Assembly: GCF_000826065.2 (NCBI RefSeq) | Contig: NZ_LN623542.1 | Span: forward strand, 280,715 to 344,714 | Length of the DNA: 64,000 bases | Direction: 5' to 3' | DNA from: Tessaracoccus massiliensis | GTDB taxonomy: Bacteria; Actinomycetota; Actinomycetes; Propionibacteriales; Propionibacteriaceae | Shown: positions 9,541-16,028 of the stretch, piece after piece | Layout: each line of letters opens with the position of its first letter | How positions within the stretch are numbered: position 1 is the stretch's first letter | Translations under genes and position numbers: made by a program | Notes under the pieces: model-generated | What the model saw: only the letters and a program-made list of their open reading frames with translations | Told to the model about the DNA's origin: nothing | Database searches by the model: none

Positions 9541-10092
9541 TCATGACCAGGGCCAGTCCAACCCCCGCACCACCTCTGACGGCATCGGCACACGTAACAC
9601 GTCGTTCGGGCCCGTCAGGCGAAGCAGGGCTCTCTCCCGGCTGAGTTCCCGAGAAACACCGCCACGTCTGAGTTCAGGAAGTGGCCGCCAGCAGAGCTCA
9701 GAACGCCCCCGCACTATGAGCACAGGGACCCAACTCTCCCAGAACGGCAACAGCGGATCGCCCGACCACGCCCACCCGACAGCTACGATCCTGTCGAAAC
9801 GAACGAACCCCCGACGCGTCAGGATCCCCTTCCGAGTGACGACAACCGCGAACGGCCAGCCACCCACCCACGCTCCACACACGAATAGCAAGGCGAGAGC
9901 GGCTGTAAACCATTGGAGACCTTCCAGCCCCAGAAGGACCGCTGCACACCCGAGCGCCCCCCAACCCATCACTTGAGCGGATCCAAAGCTGAACATGAGC
10001 CCGGGCTGGCCAACACCGTGAACCATGCGACGCCCCGACCGCTTGGCAGAGGCCGTCTCACTCAGCCAGACCTCCGGCGCCACTATCGCCAC
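9541..10092 (-). CDS. Membrane protein of unknown function
   Basis: 183 residues from GTG 10092. Residues about 35-80 hold two adjacent hydrophobic segments (GWGALGCAAVLLGLEGL and FTAALALLFVCGAWVGGWPF), followed by VVVTRKGILTRRGFVRFDRI, which resembles the PH-like segment behind a membrane hairpin in actinobacterial PH-domain membrane proteins. The start overlaps the end of the upstream small secreted-protein gene (GTGGCGATAG), so the two are probably translated together. This is the last recognisable gene of the leftward operon before the IS remnant. Function unknown. Confidence 0.55.
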   Translation of the reverse strand: MAIVAPEVWLSETASAKRSGRRMVHGVGQPGLMFSFGSAQVMGWGALGCAAVLLGLEGLQWFTAALALLFVCGAWVGGWPFAVVVTRKGILTRRGFVRFDRIVAVGWAWSGDPLLPFWESWVPVLIVRGRSELCWRPLPELRRGGVSRELSRERALLRLTGPNDVLRVPMPSEVVRGLDWPWS

Positions 10093-10370
10093 CTGCTGCG
10101 GCTAGCCCAGCGGTCTGAGCCGCCGCTCACGGCACTATTCGCTCCCCCCCTGTAGGCCGACAACGCCGCCTTGGTCGTCCGGCGGTAAGCAGCGTTCTTC
10201 TTACTACCCCAGCGGTGTAAGCCCATGCGTTCGGATTTCGCTCCGCCCATTCGAGACATGAGCGCTCCGTGTCTATCCACCGGATCGGCCCACGCCGGGC
10301 CTACCGCCCCCACACCCGACACCAACGCAACCGAAACCGCGCCCCACAGCGCACAACGCAACCACCGCAT
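10083..10370 (-). CDS. Small secreted or membrane-anchored protein
   Basis: Starting at ATG 10370 (MRWLRCALWGAVSVALVSGV) the 95-residue product has a signal peptide ending near GPAWA. The mature part is short, basic and Ser/Arg-rich (KSERMGLHRWGSKKNAAYRR). A longer start at 10406 would put MRPALRSKVLVV in front and spoil the signal peptide. No family is recognised. It overlaps and probably couples to the membrane-protein gene downstream. Confidence 0.5.
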   Translation of the reverse strand: MRWLRCALWGAVSVALVSGVGAVGPAWADPVDRHGALMSRMGGAKSERMGLHRWGSKKNAAYRRTTKAALSAYRGGANSAVSGGSDRWASRSRWR

Positions 10371-10406
10371 AACCACAAGTACCTTTGATCTAAGGGCAGG
10401 TCTCAA

Positions 10407-10580
10407 CGGTGAGACCCGCGACTGCGCACATCGTGCACCCCCCGAGATACTCTGTCAAACGACGATGCGTCGAATCTCATCCTGATGCGGGATACCCGCC
10501 AGTTGGTGGGCGTTCGCAACCGAGGGATGCACGCGCTGTTGGAACGCTATAGCGCAGCGGGGTTAGAGCCTGGTTGGCTC
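10407..10580. other. Upstream region of the small secreted-protein gene
   Basis: No supported gene. It probably carries the promoter for the two leftward genes below 10370, but no clear -35/-10 pair stands out. Confidence 0.3.
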
Positions 10581-10735
10581 TCGGCTTCTTCTTGGGCCTC
10601 AGCGTTCTTCCTGGTGGTGATGTGGTGGGTACAGCGGCTCAGCACTCGGTCAGCGCATCGCGCCAGAGGACCCACGTGAACGATGGTTGGCTTTCTGTCG
10701 CCGCTGAAATGTAGGCGGTGTGGAGAGCGGCGAAA
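10581..10735 (-). pseudogene. Duplicated 3' fragment of the 11590-12006 gene
   Basis: The sequence is closely similar to 11618-11772. Read on the minus strand it gives FAALHTAYISAATESQPSFT, then WVLWRDALTE, against FAALHAAYVSVVTEGKPSFA, then WVHWHDALAR in the full gene. A one-base deletion after DALT puts a TGA in frame, yet similarity continues beyond it (CTHHITTRKNAEAQEEAE in the shifted frame). Only the last third of the gene was copied. Confidence 0.75.
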
Positions 10736-10825
10736 CGGGCTGCCGGGCGAGATCCGCAGGGCGGGCGTGCTACTGTAGTGAGTAGCAAGACCTCTTGCTC
10801 CCCTTTTATAGGGTGAGCGGGGTTG

Positions 10826-10855
10826 GCCCTTGGTGTAGCTACGGCAGCCAAGGGC
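10826..10855 (-). terminator. Hairpin after the DUF3800-like gene
   Basis: GCCCTTGG (10826-10833) pairs with CCAAGGGC (10848-10855), immediately beyond the stop of the leftward gene ending at 10860. There is no U-run, so it could equally be an mRNA-protecting 3' stem. Confidence 0.5.
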
Positions 10856-10859
10856 TGCT

Positions 10860-11516
10860 TCAGTTTTCCAGCAAGGTGGTCATCGCTTCGATGTGCGAGA
10901 AGTAGCTGCTGTCGCCGCGAACGACCTGCTGACGGTAGGCGCTGCACACCACATCAGGCAACCACAACAGTTGCTCCTCCGCAGGCGTGACCTGAAGCAG
11001 GCTGGTGCGCGCAGATATCACACCATCTGCGACAGCTTGGGCTTTCGTCCGCGCGTCCCGGTTGGCTTGGCGTCGCTCTCGGCGCCGCTCCAGGACGAAC
11101 AGCGACACCGGATCACCCACGGGAGATGAGCCTGTGGCTAGATGCGCCAGCAGGGCAGTCAGTGCTGCAGCACGTGCCTCCTCACCATCGACGTCCCCTG
11201 GCTCGATCGCGCGACGATGCGCGATGACGCACCATTCCATCCCCGCCGGATCAGCCAACGCCGTGAGCATGGCATGGGTCCGTAACCGGCCGTCCTCACT
11301 ACGCAGAGCATCAGTGGTGTGCCACCAACTCGAACCTGCCGCAGCGACAATCTCTGAGCGCAGGAGGTCACGCTGATCGGGCTCCACGACCACAGCGCTC
11401 ATGATGTAGAACTTGTGCGGGTGCGCGGGATCGACGCTGTAGGACTCGTCCAGATACGCTACGGGACCCGTGTTGGACAGGTAAGCACCGCGGACGGCCG
11501 ATGTCATCTCCCGCAT
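10860..11516 (-). CDS. DUF3800-like protein
   Basis: About 218 residues. The opening VAYLDESYSVDPAHPHKFYI and the late LLWLPDVVCSAYRQQVVRGD resemble DUF3800, an RNase H-like fold protein often found on mobile elements. D and E of YLDES and the late D of LPDVVC are the usual conserved acids. The middle (LERRRERRQANRDARTKAQA) is basic. The start is uncertain: GTG 11522, ATG 11516 and ATG 11507 are in frame and none has a strong ribosome binding site. It ends the operon segment with a hairpin. A nuclease or defence role is only a guess. Confidence 0.55.
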   Translation of the reverse strand: MREMTSAVRGAYLSNTGPVAYLDESYSVDPAHPHKFYIMSAVVVEPDQRDLLRSEIVAAAGSSWWHTTDALRSEDGRLRTHAMLTALADPAGMEWCVIAHRRAIEPGDVDGEEARAAALTALLAHLATGSSPVGDPVSLFVLERRRERRQANRDARTKAQAVADGVISARTSLLQVTPAEEQLLWLPDVVCSAYRQQVVRGDSSYFSHIEAMTTLLEN

Positions 11517-11589
11517 TCTCACCGCAGCAGCCTACCGGGCGCACTGAAGACGGTCAGCGTGGTGGCAGGGGAAGCTCCGCGCACTTGGA

Positions 11590-12006
11590 TCAGCGGACTC
11601 TCGTTTCTCTTTGGCCTTCGGCTTCTTCTTGGGCCTCGACATTCTTCCTGGCGGTGATGTGGTGGCTGCAGCGGCTCAGGACGCGGGCCAGCGCGTCGTG
11701 CCAGTGGACCCACGCGAACGATGGTTTGCCTTCTGTCACCACCGAGACGTAGGCGGCGTGGAGAGCGGCGAACTCCTGCTGGATGGCCCGGTTCCGCGAT
11801 AGTTCGATCAACAGTGTGTCTTGGAGGTGGTAGGTGAGGAACAGCCACTCGAACCACTCCTCCATGGACGCGAACATCGCCGGCGACAACTCGCTGGCTT
11901 CCTGCGGGGGTGCCGACGACGCGCCGGTTTCCATCTGGGCTAGCCGCTTGTCGAAGGCGATCAGGGTGTCGGTGACTTGGCGTGCCAGGTCGTCCATGGA
12001 GGTCAT
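11590..12006 (-). CDS. Element protein of unknown function
   Basis: 138 residues from ATG 12006 (MTSMDDLARQVTDTLIAFDK). The start is fixed by the ATGA overlap with the FtsK-gamma gene and by AGGGATATCGCT upstream. It is helical, acidic in the first half (FASMEEWFEWLFLTYHLQDT), with a basic/Gln-rich tail (SHHITARKNVEAQEEAEGQ). No family is recognised. A partial second copy of its 3' third lies at 10581-10735, so the locus has undergone duplication. Coupling to the gamma-domain gene suggests a joint role. Confidence 0.6.
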   Translation of the reverse strand: MTSMDDLARQVTDTLIAFDKRLAQMETGASSAPPQEASELSPAMFASMEEWFEWLFLTYHLQDTLLIELSRNRAIQQEFAALHAAYVSVVTEGKPSFAWVHWHDALARVLSRCSHHITARKNVEAQEEAEGQRETRVR

Positions 12007-12545
12007 AGCGATATCCCTTCCACCTGTGGTGTCCGTGCGGCCGCTGACCGCACTCGGCCGAGCGAGGCATTCAGTTGAGCCGGTTTGATCAGCACAGCGC
12101 GGGGAAATGGGCCGTTGGCTGGCCCGATGATCTTCTGGGACTCCAGCACCGCCAGCACTTTCTCTGCCATGTCTGCGTCGATGTGGAGGTCGCGTTGCAG
12201 CATTGAGGACGACACCACACCTTTGGTGGCTGCATACCGGCACGCGTCCGTGGCTGCATCCGCCACTGCGGCAGTGCCCGCCGGTGTCGGGGGCGGCGGC
12301 AATTCCGTGGAATAGTCCGGCGAGGATGCCACCAGGGTGTCGTCGTCGCCGACGACCCACAGTGGGCGCTGCACAGGTTCCTCATCCCACGATGGGGGCT
12401 CGGGTGCAGTGTCCACACTGGCCGGGTACAGGTCTAGGTCTTCGCGGGGTGTGGACACGGTTTGCCACCCGGCCGACGACGATGCCGACCAGTCGACGCA
12501 CTCAGGTTCGGTGGGCACCCACACCGGCTCAGCAGGTTGGCTCAC
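12003..12545 (-). CDS. Stand-alone FtsK gamma-domain-like protein
   Basis: 180 residues. Residues 1-98 are low-complexity, rich in Pro, Glu, Asp and Ser. Residues about 99-155 (TDACRYAATKGVVSSSMLQR, then DLHIDADMAEKVLAVLESQK, then IIGPANGPFPRAVL) match the winged-helix gamma domain of FtsK/SpoIIIE, where SxSMLQRxLxIGxxRAxxxxDxLExxGIxGPxxGxxxRxVLV is the family pattern. No ATPase domain is attached. In FtsK this domain reads polar DNA sequences and contacts XerD, so a DNA-binding adaptor is likely here. GTG 12545 overlaps the stop of the secreted-protein gene and its own TGA overlaps the next ATG. Confidence 0.7.
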   Translation of the reverse strand: MSQPAEPVWVPTEPECVDWSASSSAGWQTVSTPREDLDLYPASVDTAPEPPSWDEEPVQRPLWVVGDDDTLVASSPDYSTELPPPPTPAGTAAVADAATDACRYAATKGVVSSSMLQRDLHIDADMAEKVLAVLESQKIIGPANGPFPRAVLIKPAQLNASLGRVRSAAARTPQVEGISL

Positions 12546-13213
12546 AGCCGCGGCAGCTGCGGCAGCGCCGGTGGCGGCAACGGCGGAGGCGTCGTCGGCT
12601 TGGGCTGCGGAACCGGTGTGGTCGGGCCGGGCTGCGGTGCCGGTGGCGGAAGGGGAGACGGCTGGACCGGACCGGGCTGCGGTGCCGGCGCAGCAACCTC
12701 AACGGGTTCCGCCGCGGGACCAAACCGGACCATGTTGTTCAACACCCACTGGGTCGACTGGACGTACCGTCCACCGACCGCCGACACGACCGTGGCCTGC
12801 GCGTAGGTACGGCAGCCGTTACGGCCCGTCGAGGCGTTGTCGCATTCGGTGCGCCAGCCCCTGCCCGAGGCATCCGTCCAGGAGACGGTGCCACCGACAC
12901 GGCCATACGCCCCCAACGGGTTGGAGCTCCACACCGAACGAGGCGACGGGGTGTAGGTCAGGTTGTTGAACACCCACCCGTTCGTCTGCACCCAACGGCC
13001 ACCCGACTTCACGATCTGGGTAGCCCAAATCTCGGTACGGCACCGCTGCGCCTGCGAATACGGCTCGCACGACGTGCGCCACTGACGCCCACCCACCGTG
13101 TGCTGGCCAGGAGTGATGTAAATGTCCACGTCCGCGTGCGCAGCCGGGGGTCCAACCACCGCGAGGGTGGTCGTGATGAGGCCCGCCAGGACGGCGAGCA
13201 CGAGCTTCTTCAT
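12542..13213 (-). CDS. Secreted protein with duplicated Cys-containing module
   Basis: 223 residues from ATG 13213, which has AAAGGAAC upstream and gives a clean signal peptide (MKKLVLAVLAGLITTTLAVV, cleavage near AHA at 27). An in-frame ATG at 13366 would bury it. Residues about 28-165 contain two copies of a module with GRxWRTxC, RCRTE and GWVFNNLTY features (ITPGQHTVGGRQWRTSCEPY; VQTNGWVFNNLTYTPSPRS; RGWRTECDNASTGRNGCRTY; STQWVLNNMVRFG). Residues 166-223 are Pro-rich. The same module forms the N-terminus of the M15 peptidase gene at 22128, so element and chromosome share it. Probably a wall- or sugar-binding domain (inference). Confidence 0.8.
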   Translation of the reverse strand: MKKLVLAVLAGLITTTLAVVGPPAAHADVDIYITPGQHTVGGRQWRTSCEPYSQAQRCRTEIWATQIVKSGGRWVQTNGWVFNNLTYTPSPRSVWSSNPLGAYGRVGGTVSWTDASGRGWRTECDNASTGRNGCRTYAQATVVSAVGGRYVQSTQWVLNNMVRFGPAAEPVEVAAPAPQPGPVQPSPLPPPAPQPGPTTPVPQPKPTTPPPLPPPALPQLPRL

Positions 13214-13362
13214 GATTGTGTTCCTTTCGGTTAGTTCGGGTGAGAAGGAAGAAGGACTTCCATCGTCTCGAACTGGTCCGACAGGACTGTTGGCGGGGGC
13301 TGGTAGCTGGGAGGCTGTGGTCGGTGCCACGGCTGCGGGCGCCAGGTGAAGAGGGTTCTGGG
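13214..13362 (-). other. Leader between the small Cys gene and the secreted-protein gene
   Basis: 149 bases. An open frame continues in phase into the secreted protein from ATG 13366 but would ruin its signal peptide, so I treat this as a 5' leader. No hairpin or promoter is obvious. Confidence 0.3.
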
Positions 13363-13617
13363 TCATGCCACGGCCTCCGTATCGGTTGTGGCGCCAGCTC
13401 GTGCTGCGGCGCAGGCAGGGCAGATCCACAGGCGAGTGTCGATGTCGTCTGCGCCGATGGTGGTCCATCCGAGATCGGTGGCTGCCGCGGCGGCTTCGGC
13501 GGCGTTCCAGAACAGGGCCGTGGTGCCGTCGGTGTCTGTCAGGTAGGTCGCGTGACCGGCGGGTTGTTCGTCGGGGAAGATGTTGGCGCACAGCATGACG
13601 TGGACTTGCTGGATCAC
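13363..13617 (-). CDS. Small protein with C-terminal CPxC motif
   Basis: 84 residues from GTG 13617 (overlapping the TGA of the preceding gene). The sequence MIQQVHVMLCANIFPDEQPA, later DDIDTRLWICPACAAARAG, ends in a CPAC pair that could be half of a zinc site, with Cys10 a possible partner. Such small Cys-pair proteins are common in actinophage and element early operons. Function unknown. Confidence 0.5.
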   Translation of the reverse strand: MIQQVHVMLCANIFPDEQPAGHATYLTDTDGTTALFWNAAEAAAAATDLGWTTIGADDIDTRLWICPACAAARAGATTDTEAVA

Positions 13618-13823
13618 TGGTTTGTCTCCTTCAACGCCGTGATACAGGTCGGGCAGAGCCAGTGCTGCCGGACGGGCAGGCCGGTGGCCGGGTCGGTGGT
13701 GACGCTGCGCCAGGAGGCGCAGGCGTCGGCCGGGAGTGCAGCGATGTGGCAGTCGCGATTCCGTGGAATATCGAGGGTGGGGTTGCCGCAGAACACGAGC
13801 TCCTCGAGGGCGGTGGTGGTCAT
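13614..13823 (-). CDS. Small protein with CPTC motif
   Basis: 69 residues from ATG 13823, whose ATGA overlaps the stop of the initiator gene. It contains Cys at VFCGNP, DCHIAALPADACASW and a closing WLCPTCITALKETNQ, giving several candidate zinc ligands. It resembles its neighbour in having a terminal CPxC, so the two may be diverged duplicates or partners. No family name can be given. Confidence 0.5.
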   Translation of the reverse strand: MTTTALEELVFCGNPTLDIPRNRDCHIAALPADACASWRSVTTDPATGLPVRQHWLCPTCITALKETNQ

Positions 13824-15055
13824 GACGCTTCGACCTCCTCGGGGTTGTGGGGGTGGAGCCGTTCTTCCAGCAGGAAGTCCTGGATGCTCACGTTGTGGGG
13901 GATCTTCGAGACGCCGGGGTAGCGGGCCACCCACCACGGGATCGGCTCGTTCGCGGTCGGGTCGCCAGCGAAGCGGGCGCGGGCTCGCTCGACCTGCCAC
14001 AGCGGGTGGAAGGCCGGGCCCTCGTCGGTGAGGGAACGCGGCTTGGGAGGCGCGACGGCGGGGTTGGGAGCAGCTTCCACCGGGATGCCGTCCAGGCGAG
14101 CAACGACGAGGCCACCGAGGCGGCGCACTTCACCCGGAAGGCTGTTCCCGGCGAGGATGTCGTGGATCAGGCGAGCCGACCACGCCGCGTCGAGACGTTC
14201 CCGCAGCATCGCCGCGACCCGAGCGACAGTGCCGCCGTCGAGGGCCTGCATCGACTCCGGCAGGCAGCTGCGGACCAGCTCCCAATCCGCTGTGTCGGCG
14301 GCGGTCACGTCAGCCCGGGGCTGTCGGGTTCGGTCGACGTCTCGAACCGTCCCCTGACCGTCCCTGACCTGAACCGGGCGATCTCCGGAAGGTTGGGGGG
14401 TAGGGGGGTTAGGGATGGTGGTTCTAGATGGTGGTTCTTCCTTATATAGGTGCGTCACCAGTGTCGCAGCGGTAGCGTCACCAGTGTCGCACCGGTGCGC
14501 CGCTGCGTCACTGGTGTCGTAGTGGACTTCACTAGGGGTTTCGCCCGTGACGGCTTCCGGTGCGTCACCGGTGACGTAGCGGACGCCCACCGCTGCGTCA
14601 GATTTGACGTAGCGGACTTCACTAGGGGTTTCGCCCGTGACGGCTTCCGGTGCGTCACCAGTGTCGTAGCGGACGCCCACCGCTGCGTCAGATTTGACGT
14701 AGCGGACTTCACTAGGGGTTTCACTTTTCACGACATTGGGGCGTCCGGTGGCTTGGGCGGCTGGTTTCGCGCCGGGAATATTGAGCTCGAACACCGAGTT
14801 CGTCTGACGTAGCCCGCCACCCTTGTGTCCGATCATGTAGCCCGGGCGTCGCGTGATGAAGCCGGCTTCCTCCAGTGCCGCCAGGGCCCGCTCGACAGTT
14901 CTGCGTCCGCACTCCACCGTCGAGGCAATTGTCTCGATGTAGGGCCAGGCCTCGTCCTCGTCGTTGGCGTAGTTGGCCAGCACGAGGAGGACCGCCTTGT
15001 TGGTGGTGCTCCCGACGATGGACGAGAACGCCCAGTTCAAAGCTCGAACGGACAT
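13820..15055 (-). CDS. Replication initiator-like protein with winged-helix N-terminus
   Basis: 411 residues. Residues 1-95 are a winged-helix domain (VRALNWAFSSIVGSTTNKAV, then IETIASTVECGRRTVERALA, then LEEAGFITRRPG) of the type found in plasmid and phage initiators. Residues about 111-195 are a 30-residue repeat (GETPSEVRYVKSDAAVGVRY...TGDAPEAVT) encoded by the iteron array. Residues about 200-250 are low-complexity. The C-terminal part (ADWELVRSCLPESMQALDGG, then AAWSARLIHDILAGNSLPGE; WWVARYPGV) looks like a helical partner-binding domain. With iterons inside the gene and an AT-richer tract toward its 3' end, the layout copies phage lambda O. Translation couples to genes on both sides. 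Confidence 0.7.
   Translation of the reverse strand: MSVRALNWAFSSIVGSTTNKAVLLVLANYANDEDEAWPYIETIASTVECGRRTVERALAALEEAGFITRRPGYMIGHKGGGLRQTNSVFELNIPGAKPAAQATGRPNVVKSETPSEVRYVKSDAAVGVRYDTGDAPEAVTGETPSEVRYVKSDAAVGVRYVTGDAPEAVTGETPSEVHYDTSDAAAHRCDTGDATAATLVTHLYKEEPPSRTTIPNPPTPQPSGDRPVQVRDGQGTVRDVDRTRQPRADVTAADTADWELVRSCLPESMQALDGGTVARVAAMLRERLDAAWSARLIHDILAGNSLPGEVRRLGGLVVARLDGIPVEAAPNPAVAPPKPRSLTDEGPAFHPLWQVERARARFAGDPTANEPIPWWVARYPGVSKIPHNVSIQDFLLEERLHPHNPEEVEAS
14421..14705. repeat. Seven 22-bp iterons plus AT-richer tract: candidate origin
   Basis: On the plus strand seven copies of TGCGTCACCAGTGTCG followed by (C/T)A(G/C)(C/T)GG start at 14451, 14474, 14504, 14561, 14594, 14651 and 14684. 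Variants 5 and 7 read TGCGTCAGATTTGACG. Copy 4 contains the perfect palindrome CGTCACCGGTGACG, so each unit is a dyad. Copies 4-5 and 6-7 form 90-bp higher-order repeats. Adjoining at 14421-14450 is an AT-richer stretch with CTTATATAGG. All of it lies within the initiator gene. Confidence 0.7.
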
Positions 15056-15058
15056 GAC

Positions 15059-15374
15059 TCAGCCCGCCTGACGGAGTTGCTCGAAGGGATCGCTGAGTCG
15101 ATACACAGCGGGGCTACCGCCGGATGCCGGTCGCAGAAGCCCCAGCCACCCTGGCTCGATGAGACTGCCCAGGTGCCTGCGGGTTGTCAGCTTCCGGAAG
15201 GAGCGTCAGCTCCGCAACACGGGCCAGCGGCGGCGCAGTGACCCCGTCATCGTCAGCGTAGTAGGCCATCGTGGCGAGGACGAACTTGCGTTCCATCCCG
15301 TATACCGGAGCGCGCAACGCCCAGTTCACATGCCGAGCAATGTTCTTGCGCTCGCTTTGGCGGTCACCCATCAC
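15059..15374 (-). pseudogene. Frameshifted winged-helix protein next to the initiator
   Basis: The frame from GTG 15374 (MMGDRQSERKNIARHVNWAL, later YGMERKFVLATMAYYADDDG) is a short relative of the initiator's N-terminal domain. After ARVAELT the reading becomes meaningless, but a +1 shift near 15190-15200 restores a winged-helix second half (SFRKLTTRRHLGSLIEPGWL, then GLLRPASGGSPAVYRL) that stops at 15059, just before the initiator ATG. The full product would be about 104 residues. Either the gene is broken, a sequencing error is present, or CTCCTTCC is a slippery site; nothing favours the last strongly. Confidence 0.6.
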
Positions 15375-15376
15375 GA

Positions 15377-15610
15377 TCAGCCCTCCACCTGCGTCGGCGA
15401 AGACGGGCTACTGGGAGACCCGGCCAGCCGGCCCGCCTCATACTCCTTGATCCGCAGCACGGTCGACGGCGCGAACAGCGCTTGGCGCCCGTTGTAGGCA
15501 TCCGGCTTATAGGTCACATCCTCCCGCTGAACACGGCGGTAGACGGTTGACGGGTCCAGGCCAAGCTCAGCAGCGAGCTGGGGGACGCTCAGGAACACGA
15601 TGTCTTGCAC
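15377..15610 (-). CDS. Helix-turn-helix (Cro- or excisionase-like) protein
   Basis: 77 residues from GTG 15610 (VQDIVFLSVPQLAAELGLDP, then STVYRRVQREDVTYKPDA). The motif LSVPQLAAELGLDPSTVYRR is a clear helix-turn-helix; the remainder (YNGRQALFAPSTVLRIKEYE) resembles excisionase/MerR-like small proteins. A TTG start at 15646 is possible but would begin inside the divergent control region. It is the first gene of the leftward operon and faces the repressor across about 110 bases, the position of cro or xis in temperate phages. Confidence 0.65.
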   Translation of the reverse strand: MQDIVFLSVPQLAAELGLDPSTVYRRVQREDVTYKPDAYNGRQALFAPSTVLRIKEYEAGRLAGSPSSPSSPTQVEG

Positions 15611-15723
15611 GCATTGATCATTGCACAACCTTAGCTTTAACGGCAAACACTGCTATCCGGCGTGTCGACCGACAAAGCCGCCATCTCTAGATATAAGAGC
15701 GCTGCTGTGCAAGACTTATTGCA
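15601..15723. promoter_or_regulatory. Divergent control region between HTH gene and repressor
   Basis: The nonamer GTGCAAGAC occurs at both ends on opposite strands: plus at 15707-15715 just before the repressor ATG, minus at 15610-15602 overlapping the GTG of the HTH gene. Each is flanked by a TTGCA half-site (ATTGCACAA at 15620-15628; TTATTGCA at 15716-15723). TAGATATAAG at 15688-15697 could be the repressor -10. No Shine-Dalgarno precedes ATG 15723, so the repressor mRNA may be leaderless or nearly so. These are candidate operators. Confidence 0.5.
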
Positions 15724-16028
15724 TGACGCTGCAGCAACTTGATGTCGGAGTTGTCCCGGAGGTCACCACCGGTGATCGCATGAGGATTTCTCTGAGACAC
15801 GCCAACCTGTCAGTTCAAGAGATGGCCGACTACCTGGGCGTTGCCCGCACATCGGTGGGGAACTGGCTGAATGACCGCGTTCGAATCTCACGGCAGACGA
15901 TGCTCTTGTGGGCCATGCGGACGGGCGTGCCGATTACCTGGCTGGAAACGGGTCAGGCCCCGGTCGATGACCGGGGCCTGGAGGAGCGCGCTCGGAGGGA
16001 TTCGAACCCCCAACCTTCTGATCCGTAG
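15723..16028 (+). CDS. Phage-type repressor whose 3' end lies in tRNA-Arg
   Basis: 101 residues from ATG 15723 (MTLQQLDVGVVPEVTTGDRM). Residues 19-60 hold a Cro/CI-type helix-turn-helix (VQEMADYLGVARTSVGNWLN). The last dozen residues (RARRDSNPQPSDP) are translated from the complementary strand of the tRNA-Arg 3' half, and the TAG sits at its anticodon arm. In BPs-type mycobacteriophages attP lies inside the repressor gene and attB is a tRNA-Arg gene, so integration swaps the repressor C-terminus and leaves a short stable form of about 103 residues. The match in length, host gene and position suggests the same device here. Confidence 0.75.
   Translation: MTLQQLDVGVVPEVTTGDRMRISLRHANLSVQEMADYLGVARTSVGNWLNDRVRISRQTMLLWAMRTGVPITWLETGQAPVDDRGLEERARRDSNPQPSDP
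15987..16028. other. Inferred attachment-site region (att)
   Basis: The overlap between the repressor's 3' end and the 3' half of tRNA-Arg is where element and chromosome DNA must join if the element entered at this tRNA. The precise core cannot be set without the second att copy, which I did not find in the window. Confidence 0.45.

Larger units (their letters stand above)
9541..16028. mobile_element. Integrated phage- or satellite-like element at tRNA-Arg
   Basis: From 15610 down to 9541 the intact genes are leftward and mostly linked by 4-base overlaps, and a repressor gene diverges from them and ends inside tRNA-Arg (15987-16059). The contents are an HTH protein, an initiator with internal iterons, small proteins, a secreted protein and an FtsK-gamma protein. 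No integrase, capsid, terminase or conjugation gene is in the window. The right boundary is the tRNA 3' end. The left boundary is not defined; I found no second copy of the tRNA 3' sequence, and the IS remnant at 7.5-9.45 kb may have replaced it. Confidence 0.65.

Noticed and set aside
13214-13366. Longer start for the secreted element protein at 13366
   Set aside because: It would place about 50 polar residues before the signal peptide, while ATG 13213 has its own ribosome binding site.
14450-14730. Protein repeat in the initiator as a structural domain only
   Set aside because: The repeat is better conserved as DNA dyads than as a foldable motif, and the position matches phage origins.
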